Shown here: piece after piece, positions 8,484 through 18,933 of the stretch
How the letters are laid out: every line of letters starts with the position of its first letter
How positions within the stretch are numbered: position 1 is the stretch's first letter
NCBI RefSeq assembly: GCF_002214365.1
Contig: NZ_CP014854.1
Span: 868,001 to 932,000 of the forward strand
DNA length: 64,000 nucleotides
Reading direction: 5' to 3'
Source: Thermococcus celer Vu 13 = JCM 8558
Lineage (GTDB): Archaea; Methanobacteriota_B; Thermococci; Thermococcales; Thermococcaceae
Notes under the pieces: model-generated
The model's database searches: none
The model's input: the letters and a program-made list of their open reading frames with translations, nothing else
What the model was told of the DNA's origin: nothing
Made by a program: the position numbers and the translations under genes

Positions 8484-8498
8484 GAAAGGTTTAAATTC
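8484..8498 (+). promoter_or_regulatory. Archaeal promoter (BRE/TATA) of gcvH
   Basis: GAAAGGTTTAAATTC contains a purine-rich BRE followed by the TATA-like TTTAAAT. It lies about 25 nt before 8520, the expected transcript start, and about 35 nt before the chosen ATG at 8529. Confidence 0.65.
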
Positions 8499-8528
8499 CT
8501 GCCCGCGTAGGGAAAAACGGTGATGCTC

Positions 8529-8933
8529 ATGATTGAGGTTGGGGAATACAAGGTCAAGGAAGGTCTCTACTACACCAAGGACCACGAGTGGGCCCAGGTT
8601 CTCGAGGACGGCACGGTTCTCGTCGGGGTGAGTGACTACGCCCAGAAGGAGCTCGGAGACCTCGCCTACGTCGAGCTCCCTGAGGTTGGGAAGGAAGTCA
8701 ACAAGGGCGACGTTCTCTGCGAGCTCGAGAGCGTTAAGGCTGTCAGCGAGGTTTACGCCCCTGTTAGCGGCGAAGTAGTTGAGGTAAACGAAGAACTCGA
8801 GGACTCGCCCGAGCTCATCAACGAGGACCCCTACGGGAACTGGATAGCCAAGCTCAGACCGGACAACCTCGAGGAGGAGCTCAAGGAGCTCATGGATGCG
8901 GAGGCCTACGCCGAGTACCTCAAGAGCCTCTGA
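8529..8933 (+). CDS. gcvH: Glycine cleavage system H protein
   Basis: A 134-residue lipoyl carrier of the glycine cleavage system; it shuttles the aminomethyl group between the P, T and L proteins in the cytoplasm. The lipoylation lysine is in LCELESVKAVSEVYAPVSG (ESVKA). The N-terminal YYTKDHEWAQV and the C-terminal DPYGNWIAKLRP are conserved. I chose ATG 8529 because GGTGA sits 5 nt before it; in-frame starts at 8520 (GTG) and 8523 would overlap that site. The other glycine cleavage genes are not in the window, so it stands alone here. Confidence 0.93.
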   Translation: MIEVGEYKVKEGLYYTKDHEWAQVLEDGTVLVGVSDYAQKELGDLAYVELPEVGKEVNKGDVLCELESVKAVSEVYAPVSGEVVEVNEELEDSPELINEDPYGNWIAKLRPDNLEEELKELMDAEAYAEYLKSL

Positions 8934-8978
8934 ACAAGGTTTCAATACTCTTCTTTCCATATTCCTTTGGTGTTGCCC

Positions 8979-9332
8979 ATGGAGGTTCTCAAGGAGTGGA
9001 ACGTTAAGGTAAAGCTGGTCAGGACGAAGAGAGGCGCGATTCTGCACCTGATAGAGCTCGAGCCCGGGCACTTCTACATCGAGCAGAACCCTCTGAAGGA
9101 TTCCAAATACGGGGTCGCCTACAGAAGGATAAAGGAGAACTTCCCGGAGTTCTACATGTTCTGGGAGATAAAGAACAACCACTACACGGGCAAGCTCCTC
9201 GCCGGGGCCTTCCTCGAGAAGAAGGAGATAGACGAGTTCGCCACGTTGCTGGCCAAGTCGGAGGACTTCAAGAGGTTCGAGGAGGCCCGGGAGGAGAAGA
9301 TCCTCGAGGAAATAAAGAACCTAAAGGGGTGA
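8979..9332 (+). CDS. Conserved hypothetical protein
   Basis: A 117-residue soluble protein rich in Lys and Glu. It has an internal beta-strand pattern (KVKLVRTKRGAILHLIELEPGHFYIEQNP) and a helical, charged C-terminus. I do not recognise a domain. ATG 8979 follows a GGTG; upstream TTG/GTG codons are less likely. A weak TATA, GGTTTCAATAC (8938-8948), precedes it, but it is also only 45 nt downstream of gcvH and could be cotranscribed. Its stop codon overlaps the end of a small RNA on the other strand. Confidence 0.75.
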   Translation: MEVLKEWNVKVKLVRTKRGAILHLIELEPGHFYIEQNPLKDSKYGVAYRRIKENFPEFYMFWEIKNNHYTGKLLAGAFLEKKEIDEFATLLAKSEDFKRFEEAREEKILEEIKNLKG

Positions 9333-9397
9333 GCTCAGTTTTTGACCCTCATCATTTTTGTCCCGGGCATCAGATACCCTAGAGTTCGTCATCGCTC
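9331..9397 (-). ncRNA. Box C/D guide sRNA
   Basis: Read on the minus strand, this 67-nt stretch has every element of an archaeal C/D sRNA. In order: C box ATGACGA (9392-9386), a 12-nt guide, D' box CTGA (9373-9370), C' box ATGATGA (9355-9349), a 10-nt guide, and D box CTGA (9338-9335). The flanks GAGC and GCTC form a terminal stem. A TATA-like CCTTTTAACC (minus, 9428-9419) is 25 nt upstream of the 5' end. It should guide 2'-O-methylation of rRNA or tRNA at sites complementary to its guides; I could not name the target. Confidence 0.8.
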
Positions 9398-9445
9398 GTC
9401 CATCCTCATCCGGAAAAGGTTAAAAGGCTGACGGCCGCTGGAATT

Positions 9446-10606
9446 TCAGCCACGTGCGAGCTCGAGGGCCTTTTCATAAGTTCTCTCCACATCCTTCGCG
9501 ACGACCCTCCACGAGTACCTCTCCTCGACGGCTTTTCTACCGGCCCTCCCGAGTTTTCCCGCCAGGGTCCCATCCAAGAGGAGCTTTGAGATGGCATCCT
9601 TAAGTGCGGATTCGTCCCCTGGCGGCACCAGAAGGCCGCTTCCACTCTCCTGAACAACCTCGGGGATTCCCCCGGATGTGGTCGCCACGACCGGCACCGC
9701 GGAGGCCATCGCCTCAAGGATGACTATCCCGAAGGCCTCCGCCGTCAGGGAGGGGAGCACGAAGACGTCCGCCGAGGCGTACAACCGTGGGAGAACGTCG
9801 CCCGAAACGTGCCCGGGAAACTTAACCCTGTCCTCGATCCCGAGGAACCTCGCCTGGGCCTTAAGGAAGGGGAGCATCTCGCCGGAACCGACCATGACGA
9901 GGGAAGCGTCGTCCACCTCCCTGGAGAGGCTGTGAAAGGCGTTGAGGAGAACGTGGGGCCCCTTACGTGGGGACATCCTGCTAACGTATAGGATCACCCT
10001 TCCCTCGAGCCCCATCTCTTCCCTGACCTTTTCCTTCTCCCGATCGCTCAACGGCTGGAAAATCTCGTCCTCGACGCCGTTTGGGATGACCTCAACCGGA
10101 ACGTCCGTGAAGTGCTGGATGAAGGTTCTGGCCGCGTTGCTCACCGCTATTATCCGGTGGGGAAAGCTCAGGTAGTGGTTGAAGAGGGGAAAGCTCAGCC
10201 CCAGCGCCCTCCAGAGGTTCGACTCGTGGGAGAAGGAGATGCTGTGGGTCGTCAGGAGGGACGCCTTCCCGAGCTTTCTCCCCGCCTTCACGGCTTTGAG
10301 TGCCAGAGGTGTGAAGGCGTGGTGGGAGTGGATGACGTCGTAGTCCCCGAGGAACTCCCCCAGTTCAAGGTTCGACTTGAGGCCGTAGGTCAGGTTCACA
10401 CCCAGTAACGGGCTCACCGTTCCCGGGACCTTCACGAGGTCTATTCCCCGTCTTTCGAGCTCTTCCTCCTTTCCCGTCCGGAGGTCGTTGGTCATAACCG
10501 CAACCTCATGGCCCCGTTCCCTGAGGTGGAGGGCGAGGTGATGCATGTGGCTCGCGACGCCGCCGACCTTCGGGTAGTACCAGTCACTGACGAGCGCTAT
10601 CCTCAT
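9446..10606 (-). CDS. Glycosyltransferase family 4
   Basis: A 386-residue GT-B fold glycosyltransferase. The N-terminal acceptor domain begins RIALVSDWYYPKVGGVASH. The C-terminal nucleotide-sugar domain has ILYVSRMSPRKGPHVLL and the retaining-enzyme ExxxxxxxE motif in AEAFGIVILEAMASAVPVV. The donor and acceptor sugars cannot be read from sequence. The upstream gene encodes a UPF0104/flippase-like membrane protein and overlaps it by 4 nt, so the pair probably makes or exports a glycolipid or surface glycan. Confidence 0.88.
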   Translation of the reverse strand: MRIALVSDWYYPKVGGVASHMHHLALHLRERGHEVAVMTNDLRTGKEEELERRGIDLVKVPGTVSPLLGVNLTYGLKSNLELGEFLGDYDVIHSHHAFTPLALKAVKAGRKLGKASLLTTHSISFSHESNLWRALGLSFPLFNHYLSFPHRIIAVSNAARTFIQHFTDVPVEVIPNGVEDEIFQPLSDREKEKVREEMGLEGRVILYVSRMSPRKGPHVLLNAFHSLSREVDDASLVMVGSGEMLPFLKAQARFLGIEDRVKFPGHVSGDVLPRLYASADVFVLPSLTAEAFGIVILEAMASAVPVVATTSGGIPEVVQESGSGLLVPPGDESALKDAISKLLLDGTLAGKLGRAGRKAVEERYSWRVVAKDVERTYEKALELARG

Positions 10607-11499
10607 GCTTTACCCCCCAGTGTCCTGTAGAACTCGACCGCCCCCACAGCGGCCCATGAGTACTGATAGATGAACTTGTACATGAAAGCGATTATCGTGC
10701 TCCTCGTCGACGGACCAAGCGCGAGGGTGATGCCGAGCTCGTTCGCGCCGACCCCGGCTGGGATGCCGCTCACCGCCCCGAAGACGGTACTCAGGATGAA
10801 GGCGTTGAGGGCGTCGAGGAAGCTCACCGAGACCCCGAAGGCTTTTCCGACCACCATCACGCCCCACACCTGGAGTAACACCGCCAGCGCGGAGAGCACA
10901 GCGGCGGCCGTTAAGGTTCGGGGGTCTCTTGTGGCCACCCCCCATCCCGAGTAGGCCCGCTCCACGTAGCTCTCCAGTCTCCTTGATACACCCGGACTGA
11001 GGGCCCTCAGGGAACGGGTTGCTTTCAGGAGGAGGGTGTAGGCCCCCCTGCCGTAGACCAGGAGCAAGAAGAGGAACCCGAGGAGGGCGAGTCCCCAGAG
11101 GCTGGCACCGAGAACCACCAGGGATATCCCTATCACTATGATAACCTCGATGACGACACCGAAAGCGAGGGCCGAGAGGGCCCTGAAGTAGTCGCCCCCC
11201 ACGAGCTTGACCTTCGCCGCGTGCCCCACGCCCGGCGGGAGAAAGGCCATCATGTAGTAACCGCTCAGTACGGCCTTCAGGGTCCTCCTGAAGCACGTCC
11301 CCTGGACTTTCTTCAAAACTAGGTACCATCTGAGGGTGGAAACGAGTATCGAGGCAAGGGCCAGACCGAAGGCCATAACCACGAACCCCGGGGTCGCCGT
11401 TGAGAACGCTTCCACCATCTCTCTCATATCTACTGTGTGCGCCATGTACCCCACGGAAACGAGGAACGCGACGATTGAGAAGAGGGTCCTCTTCCTCAC
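10603..11499 (-). CDS. UPF0104 / lysylphosphatidylglycerol-synthase-type flippase-like membrane protein
   Basis: A 298-residue protein with about eight membrane helices, of the UPF0104/LPG synthase transmembrane family. Conserved features include LRWYLVLKKV in the first loop, FLPPGVGHAAKVKLV, and SGIPAGVGANELGITLAL near the C-terminus. Homologues are often next to glycosyltransferases and are thought to flip or position lipid-linked intermediates. The gene overlaps the GT4 gene by 4 nt, forming a two-gene operon. Confidence 0.82.
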   Translation of the reverse strand: MRKRTLFSIVAFLVSVGYMAHTVDMREMVEAFSTATPGFVVMAFGLALASILVSTLRWYLVLKKVQGTCFRRTLKAVLSGYYMMAFLPPGVGHAAKVKLVGGDYFRALSALAFGVVIEVIIVIGISLVVLGASLWGLALLGFLFLLLVYGRGAYTLLLKATRSLRALSPGVSRRLESYVERAYSGWGVATRDPRTLTAAAVLSALAVLLQVWGVMVVGKAFGVSVSFLDALNAFILSTVFGAVSGIPAGVGANELGITLALGPSTRSTIIAFMYKFIYQYSWAAVGAVEFYRTLGGKA

Positions 11500-11938
11500 G
11501 TGGGCATTCCCCCGGTGGTTGAGGGCGTTTTTCCGACCGCGGGGATTGGTGGGGCAATGCGGATCATCCCGTCGGGTGGTTGAACGCTCATAACGACCGC
11601 CTCCATCACCACATCTCGAGGGGGCGTCATAAACCTTTCCACAACGCCCCGGACGGTCAATGCAGTCAAACCCCTATAACCTCTGCCCCGGTAGTTAACT
11701 ACTGGGTGGTATTTGTGTACTTCGACATCCGACTAAGATATGCGGCAAGATCCGTGAGGGGGTGGCGAACTTTATCGGGGCAATCCCTTGAGAGAGCGTA
11801 TCCGACAGCGTTCTGGCAAGATCCCGCCTTCGTCGGGAAAATCGTTGAGGGGCGAAACGTCCGTTACAGGGTAGTCGACCCGGTACTCGAGGGGTGCTTT
11901 ACTTTAAAAGGATAACAGGGAGATAAGGAAAAGACAAG
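11500..11938. other. Intergenic region with a possible gene remnant
   Basis: This 439-base gap lies between two minus-strand operons. A plus-strand frame ending at 11915 closes with VRYRVVDPVLEG, which resembles the C-terminal end of archaeal AAA ATPases (YxxxDPxL). A different frame at about 11727-11789 reads KIREGVANFIGAIP. Frames do not join and no start or ribosome site is convincing, so any gene here is decayed. TATA-like AAAGGTTTATGAC (minus, about 11637-11625) could serve the flippase operon with a long leader. Otherwise I see nothing. Confidence 0.25.
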
Positions 11939-14247
<2,309 letters not shown>

Positions 14248-14290
14248 AATGAACACCTCCGTACATGAGCTCAAAGTTGGTCATCTAAGG

Positions 14291-14335
14291 GTTAGCAACC
14301 GGGAGTGCTTATAAATGTGTTGTTAACCTATGGTT
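14291..14335 (-). promoter_or_regulatory. nfnSL promoter with two SurR-type sites
   Basis: The minus-strand TATA box ATTTATAAG covers 14316-14308. On its upstream side, 14319-14335 reads GTTGTTAACCTATGGTT, an exact match to the extended SurR motif GTT-n3-AAC-n5-GTT known from Pyrococcus furiosus. On its downstream side, 14291-14299 reads GTTAGCAAC, matching the core GTT-n3-AAC. The expected transcript start is near 14284. SurR is the thermococcal redox switch for hydrogen versus sulfur metabolism, so control of nfn by SurR is a strong inference. Confidence 0.72.
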
Positions 14336-14413
14336 CAATACTCGGAAGGATTCTCGATATTCATAGGAAAAGACTAAAAAACGTTCGCGAAAAACAGGGG
14401 GTGGGTGAAGCCC

Positions 14414-14614
14414 ATGAAGAAAATGGTGTATCGCATTTCCATCCCGCTCGCCGCGCTGTTCCTGTTCTGGCCGGTTCTTTACGGTAACCTAACGGTGCTC
14501 CGCAGGATACCCGGGGACCCCGCGCTTCAGGCCATTGCAGGGGTTCTGGTCTTCGGTGGCCTCGCTTATCTCAGCTATGATGAAGGCGAAGACGAAGGGA
14601 TCACAGCTTCCTGA
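14414..14614 (+). CDS. Small two-helix membrane protein
   Basis: A 66-residue protein with two hydrophobic segments (ISIPLAALFLFWPVLYG and AIAGVLVFGGLAYLSY) separated by a short charged loop and followed by an acidic tail. I do not recognise a family. GGTGA lies 5 nt before ATG 14414; an in-frame GTG at 14405 overlaps that site. It is transcribed away from nfnSL and its end overlaps the convergent trmI gene by 14 bases. Confidence 0.65.
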   Translation: MKKMVYRISIPLAALFLFWPVLYGNLTVLRRIPGDPALQAIAGVLVFGGLAYLSYDEGEDEGITAS

Positions 14615-15362
14615 GGAAGGTTATGTAGCCCGTGTGGGCGAGCATCGTCGTCTTCGGCCTCATGCACTCCCTCTTTACCTCGTGCTCCCTGACCAGTACC
14701 TCGACGACCCTCGGTTTGTAGAACTCCCCTCGATACTCCTGGAAAGCCTGGAAGAAGCGGTGGACCTGGTTGGCGCAGGGGGTGTAAGCCACGAAGTAAC
14801 CTCCGGGTCGGAGGACCTCAATGGCGTGGGGTAGGACTTTCTCCGGTTGCGGTAGGTCGAGGACGATGTGGTCGGCGTGATCCTCCTCTATGCCCTCGTA
14901 GATGTTCCCGAGCTTTATCGTCACCCTGTCCGAAAAGCCGGCCATCTCGACGTTCTTCCTTGCTATCTCCGCGTGGTCTTCCCGAACCTCGTAGCTGATG
15001 ACCCGCCCCTGGGGGCCAACGACGTTCGCGAGGAACAGCGTGAGCGCCCCGCTACCGGCCCCGGCCTCTACAACGGTATCACCGGATGAGATGCCGGCGT
15101 AGGCGATGATTATCCCCGCGTCCTTCGGGTGGACGATCTGGGGACCGCGCTGCATCTTGGCTATGATGTCGTTGATGTCGGGTTTGAGAACCCTGAAGGT
15201 CTCCCCCCTGTGACTGCTTATCGAGGTTCCGTGGTCCTTTCCTATGAGCTCACCGAGATCGAGTACCCCCAGGTCGGTATGGAACTCCCGATTTGAGACC
15301 GCCACGAGGTACCGCTTTCCCCTCCTGTCGATGAGAAGAACCCTATCACCCTCCCGAATCAA
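14601..15362 (-). CDS. trmI: tRNA (adenine-N1)-methyltransferase TrmI
   Basis: A SAM-dependent enzyme that methylates N1 of adenine 57/58 in tRNA in archaea; it acts as a tetramer in the cytoplasm. The N-terminal barrel contains GDRVLLIDRRGKRYLVAV. The Rossmann domain contains GPQIVHPKDAGIIIAYAG, the SAM motif VVEAGAGSGALTLFLAN, and the catalytic DLPQPEKV. The TTG at 15362 gives the usual MIREGD start; the GTG at 15371 is the alternative. Its start overlaps the end of the upstream DUF257 gene, indicating cotranscription. Confidence 0.9.
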   Translation of the reverse strand: MIREGDRVLLIDRRGKRYLVAVSNREFHTDLGVLDLGELIGKDHGTSISSHRGETFRVLKPDINDIIAKMQRGPQIVHPKDAGIIIAYAGISSGDTVVEAGAGSGALTLFLANVVGPQGRVISYEVREDHAEIARKNVEMAGFSDRVTIKLGNIYEGIEEDHADHIVLDLPQPEKVLPHAIEVLRPGGYFVAYTPCANQVHRFFQAFQEYRGEFYKPRVVEVLVREHEVKRECMRPKTTMLAHTGYITFLRKL

Positions 15363-15981
15363 ACGCCTCACGCCCCTTCTTTACGGTCACACCGTCTTTG
15401 GACAGCCCGAACACCATAGATGCAATCTCCTCCAGCATGGCCAGGTGGGCCCTCTCCAGTACGTCCACGTTGATGAGGTGCACGCTGGCCCAGTCCTCCA
15501 TGGGGATCGTGCTTATCCCCGTGATCAGGGCTTTTATCGCCCCGTCCCCTCCGAAGCGGATGTAATGGGCGAGGCCGAAGGTCACGAAGTACTCGGGTTT
15601 GGTGGGAGAGTGTATCATTCTGTTAACGATGGCGTGGTAGTTCTTGAGGAAGTCCTGTGGGTTGTAGGACGGAACGACCTCATCTATGACCTCCCCGTAA
15701 CTGGCCGACCCGGGCCCGATTTTAACGATCTTTATCCTCTTTATGAGTTCGAGCACGCGGGAGTACGCCTTAACCGGGGCCCCGCGTATGTAGTTCCTGA
15801 ACAGGAGATCCCCCACTCCAAAGAAGTCCCCTATGGCGATCTCCCCCCTCTTCACGAGTCTGGGTATCAGGAAACCCCATGAGAACTCCTCGAGAGGATA
15901 GGTGGATGTATACTCGATAAGGACCATATCTCCCCCCTCGGCCCCTCCGAGGAGGTACTTCTCGAGGATGGGAATCTCCAT
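15346..15981 (-). CDS. DUF257 family protein
   Basis: A 211-residue protein of the Thermococcales DUF257 family. These look like diverged P-loop/KaiC-like folds that have lost the Walker lysine: LIEYTSTYPLEEFSW is at the expected position, and IKIVKIGPGSASYGEVIDEV and FLKNYHAIVNRM are family hallmarks. Function is unknown. ATG 15981 follows GGTGAGTCCT; an earlier start at 15993 is less likely. It is upstream of and overlaps trmI. A TATA (TTAAAAACC, minus, about 16004-15996) is shared in the divergent gap with srp19. Confidence 0.8.
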   Translation of the reverse strand: MEIPILEKYLLGGAEGGDMVLIEYTSTYPLEEFSWGFLIPRLVKRGEIAIGDFFGVGDLLFRNYIRGAPVKAYSRVLELIKRIKIVKIGPGSASYGEVIDEVVPSYNPQDFLKNYHAIVNRMIHSPTKPEYFVTFGLAHYIRFGGDGAIKALITGISTIPMEDWASVHLINVDVLERAHLAMLEEIASMVFGLSKDGVTVKKGREAFDSGG

Positions 15982-16039
15982 AGGACTCACCAAAAGGGTT
16001 TTTAACCGCTCCTCTTTTAAACCTTGTTGGGTGTAGGGA

Positions 16040-16384
16040 ATGAAACGATTCGTGGTGTGGCCCAGCGAGCTGGATTCAAGGCTCAGCAGGCGTTACGGCA
16101 GGATGGTTGGTAAAGAGTTCGCGGTCGAGGCCCCAGAGGTTCAGGAGATAGCCGACGCGGCGAAGGCCCTTGGTATGAAGGTGATCGAGATCGACGGGTC
16201 AAAGCTCAACCCCCGTCTGGCCGGCATCGACGAGGAGTACCGCCTCAGGGGAATGCTACGCCTCGAGAGCAAGCACCCCAAGGGGAAGAGCCTGAGAATG
16301 CTTGGGCAGAAGGTCAGGGAAATCAGAAAGATCCAGGTCAAAGCCGGGAGCAAGAAGCGCAAATCCCGGAAGAAAAAGAGGTGA
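16040..16384 (+). CDS. srp19: Signal recognition particle protein SRP19
   Basis: A 114-residue basic RNA-binding protein that helps SRP54 assemble on 7S RNA for co-translational targeting. It begins RFVVWPSELDSRLSRRYGR, the typical start in which W and P are nearly invariant. It continues through LRGMLRLESKHPKGKSLRML, the RNA-contacting segment, and ends in a Lys/Arg-rich tail. A TATA (CTTTTAAAC, about 16013-16021) is 25 nt upstream. The end touches the convergent Lrp-type gene. Confidence 0.93.
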   Translation: MKRFVVWPSELDSRLSRRYGRMVGKEFAVEAPEVQEIADAAKALGMKVIEIDGSKLNPRLAGIDEEYRLRGMLRLESKHPKGKSLRMLGQKVREIRKIQVKAGSKKRKSRKKKR

Positions 16385-16627
16385 TCACTCCTCTTCGGTC
16401 TCCACGACTATGGCTGTGGTAGTGTCGATAACGCCGTCGATGTTGTGGATGTCGTGGAGTATCTTTCTCGTGAGTTCCCCGAGGTCCTTGGCCTCTATGT
16501 GGACTATCGCATCGTAGGGGCCGGTGACGGCGTCCGCCTTCGTAACGCCCGGGATCTGCTTGAGGGCTTCTATAACGCTCTCGACTTTTCCAATCTCTAC
16601 GGTCAACAAAACATACGACCTGACCAT
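16385..16627 (-). CDS. Stand-alone Lrp/AsnC ligand-binding (RAM) domain protein
   Basis: An 80-residue single-domain protein without the DNA-binding helix-turn-helix. The beta-alpha-beta ferredoxin-like fold of Lrp/AsnC effector domains is visible: SYVLLTVEIGKVESVIEAL, IPGVTKADAVTGPYDAIVHI, and a C-terminal TTTAIVVETEEE. Such proteins form rings that bind amino acids and may modulate full-length Lrp regulators. It has its own TATA (GATAAAAAC, minus, about 16660-16652). Confidence 0.85.
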   Translation of the reverse strand: MVRSYVLLTVEIGKVESVIEALKQIPGVTKADAVTGPYDAIVHIEAKDLGELTRKILHDIHNIDGVIDTTTAIVVETEEE

Positions 16628-16847
16628 TTTCCACCACCGCTGAAAGGTTTTACGTTTTTATCTACCCTTCCATCTCATTTAAGCTTTTCGTAGTTTTTCA
16701 AGGGGTTTTTAAGATGGTCACACGATCCAACGGACCCGGGGTATTCCATCAACATAAAAATCGTCGTATCATTAAAAGGTACATCGAAAGCTTTATTACG
16801 GAATTCGCTGTAAAAATCAATGCCCTAATGTGCAGGGGTGGTTGTTA

Positions 16848-18865
16848 ATGAAGGCAAAAACGGCAATGGCCCTGCTGGTTGTGTTTTTAGTGGCCTTTTC
16901 TGTCGCCGCCAGCGGCTGCATCGGCGGGGGCAAGAGTGCCACAACGACGATTTCCCAGAGCAGCACGGGTGGCTCCGGTGGAGGGACGACCTCGAGTTCG
17001 AGCTCGGAAACCTCCCCCACGGGTACCACAACGACCCCCGCTCAGGTCAATCCAGGAATACTCGAGATGGACGAGGTTTACGTCATAGTCACGGACAAAA
17101 GCGTTGTCATCGTCGGCCCGAAGGGCGCGAGCCCGACCGTGAACATTCCCTCAGGCAAGAAGGTCATAAAGGTCCAGTACGAGGTTGACAAGGATAACAC
17201 CCCCGACATCAAGACCCTCATGGAGCAGGGGCAGGGATTCGGTGCCATCGACCCCGCCTTCTTCCGTGACGAGCACGTCGATGCCCTTATCGTGGCCGCG
17301 AGGCGCCAGACCGACCCGACGATAAGAACCGAGCTCTTCAAAGCAGTTTACATGCTCGGAAACAAGCTGGTTCCCGAGGTTATCCTCGGTCAGAACAGGC
17401 AGCTCCGCGTTTACTGGGACTGGGTCAAGGGTCGCTACTACCACCCGACCCTGGCCGAGCGCTACGACCTCCTCAGCGAGGACAAGAACGCCCCCTCCGT
17501 CAAGATAGGTATCAAGGACTACACTAACGACCCCGATACCTACGTGATAGCCACCATCGGCTGGCCGGAGAGCTTCGACCCGGCCATGACCTACGAGACC
17601 TTCGGATGGGAGGTATGGCACGAGATCGGCGATACCCTCGTCACCTACTGGAAGGAGAACACCGAGCAGGTCAGCCCGGACCTGGCCGTCGCCTGGGCCC
17701 ACAACGAGGACGGCACCGAGTGGTACTTCCTCATCCGCGGTGGAGTGAAGGCCTACGACCCGTGGGACGACAAGACCTATCCGATAGACGCCACGGACGT
17801 CGCGTTCACCTTCCTCCGCGTTGAGAGGCTCGGGCACAGCGTCAGCTGGATGGTCGATGCATTTATGGACGTCAACCACTCCGCGGCCATCACGGAGGAC
17901 GAGTTCGACCAGTACCTCAAGGATCACCCGCTCGTGGCGGAGTTCAACGGCAAGAGCACCCAGGTCAAGAGCGTTGACGAGCTCAAGAAGTTCTTTGGCT
18001 ACAGCGGTGATACCGCCGGTGTCTTCAAGCTCGTCCTTCCGGCCCCCTACGCGCCCGTCCTTGGAATACTCGCCGACCCGTTCCTCAGCGTCGTTCCGAT
18101 GGAGTACCTCCTCGGCGACACGTATCAGGAGGCCCTCCAGTCAAGTACAACCCGCACTACTGGAACGCCACCGCCAATCCGGGACACAAGAGCGTTATCT
18201 ACGTCATCAACAGCGACGCCATGGCGAGGATTAACCTGTTCAAGACCGGGACCGTGGATGTAGTCGCCATACCGCCCGAGAAGATGGACACCGTCAAGGG
18301 ACTCGAACTCAACGGCTTTAAGTCCGTGGTTCAGACCGACATCCTCCAGCCGATACTGACCTTCCTCGTCTTCAACACTCAGAGGGAACCCTTCAACAAC
18401 CCACTCGTAAGGGAGGCCTTGGCCTACGCCGTTCCCTACGACCAGATATCCCAGATCGTCTATAAGGGACTGCTCGAGAGGAACTACGGACCGATACCGA
18501 AGCCCTGGCCCGGCTACACGGAGGAGGGAATAATCAAGTACGACTACAACCTCGCCAAGGCCCAGCAGCTCCTCCAGAAGGCCGGCGTCGACCCGAGCAA
18601 GTACAAGATAGAGCTCATCTACAACGAGGGCAACTCGGCGCGCGAGAAGATAATGACGCTTCTCCAGAACGTCTGGAGCCAGCTCGGCTTCCAGGTTACG
18701 GTCAACAGCTACAACTGGCCCACCTACCTCGACAAGACCGAGCACGGCGAGTACGACGTCTACGTCGTCGGCTGGGTTCCGGACTATCTCGACTCTGACA
18801 ACTGGGTTGGGCCGTTCCTCTACGGCGCCACGGAGTTCAAGAGCCTTGAGGTAAACGTGAGCTGA
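16848..18865 (+). pseudogene. Peptide-binding lipoprotein of an ABC transporter, frameshifted with an internal deletion
   Basis: The N-terminal piece starts at ATG 16848 (GGGTGGT upstream). It has a signal peptide ending in a lipobox (AASGCIGGG), a Ser/Thr/Gly linker, and the body of an SBP family 5 protein through LSVVPMEYLLGD. Near 18140 the frame shifts. The remaining piece (VKYNPHYWNATANPG to the C-terminal WVGPFLYGATEFK) is in another frame. Family members have roughly 40-50 residues including a GTGPY motif between these points, and it is missing here. The defect is therefore a deletion plus frameshift, not a single-base error. The four transporter genes that follow are intact. Confidence 0.8.
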
Positions 18866-18933
18866 TAAAGGTTTCCTTTTCCATATTTTTGCGTCTTTCT
18901 CCGGAGATATCATAGAACACAGGGGTGATCGAG

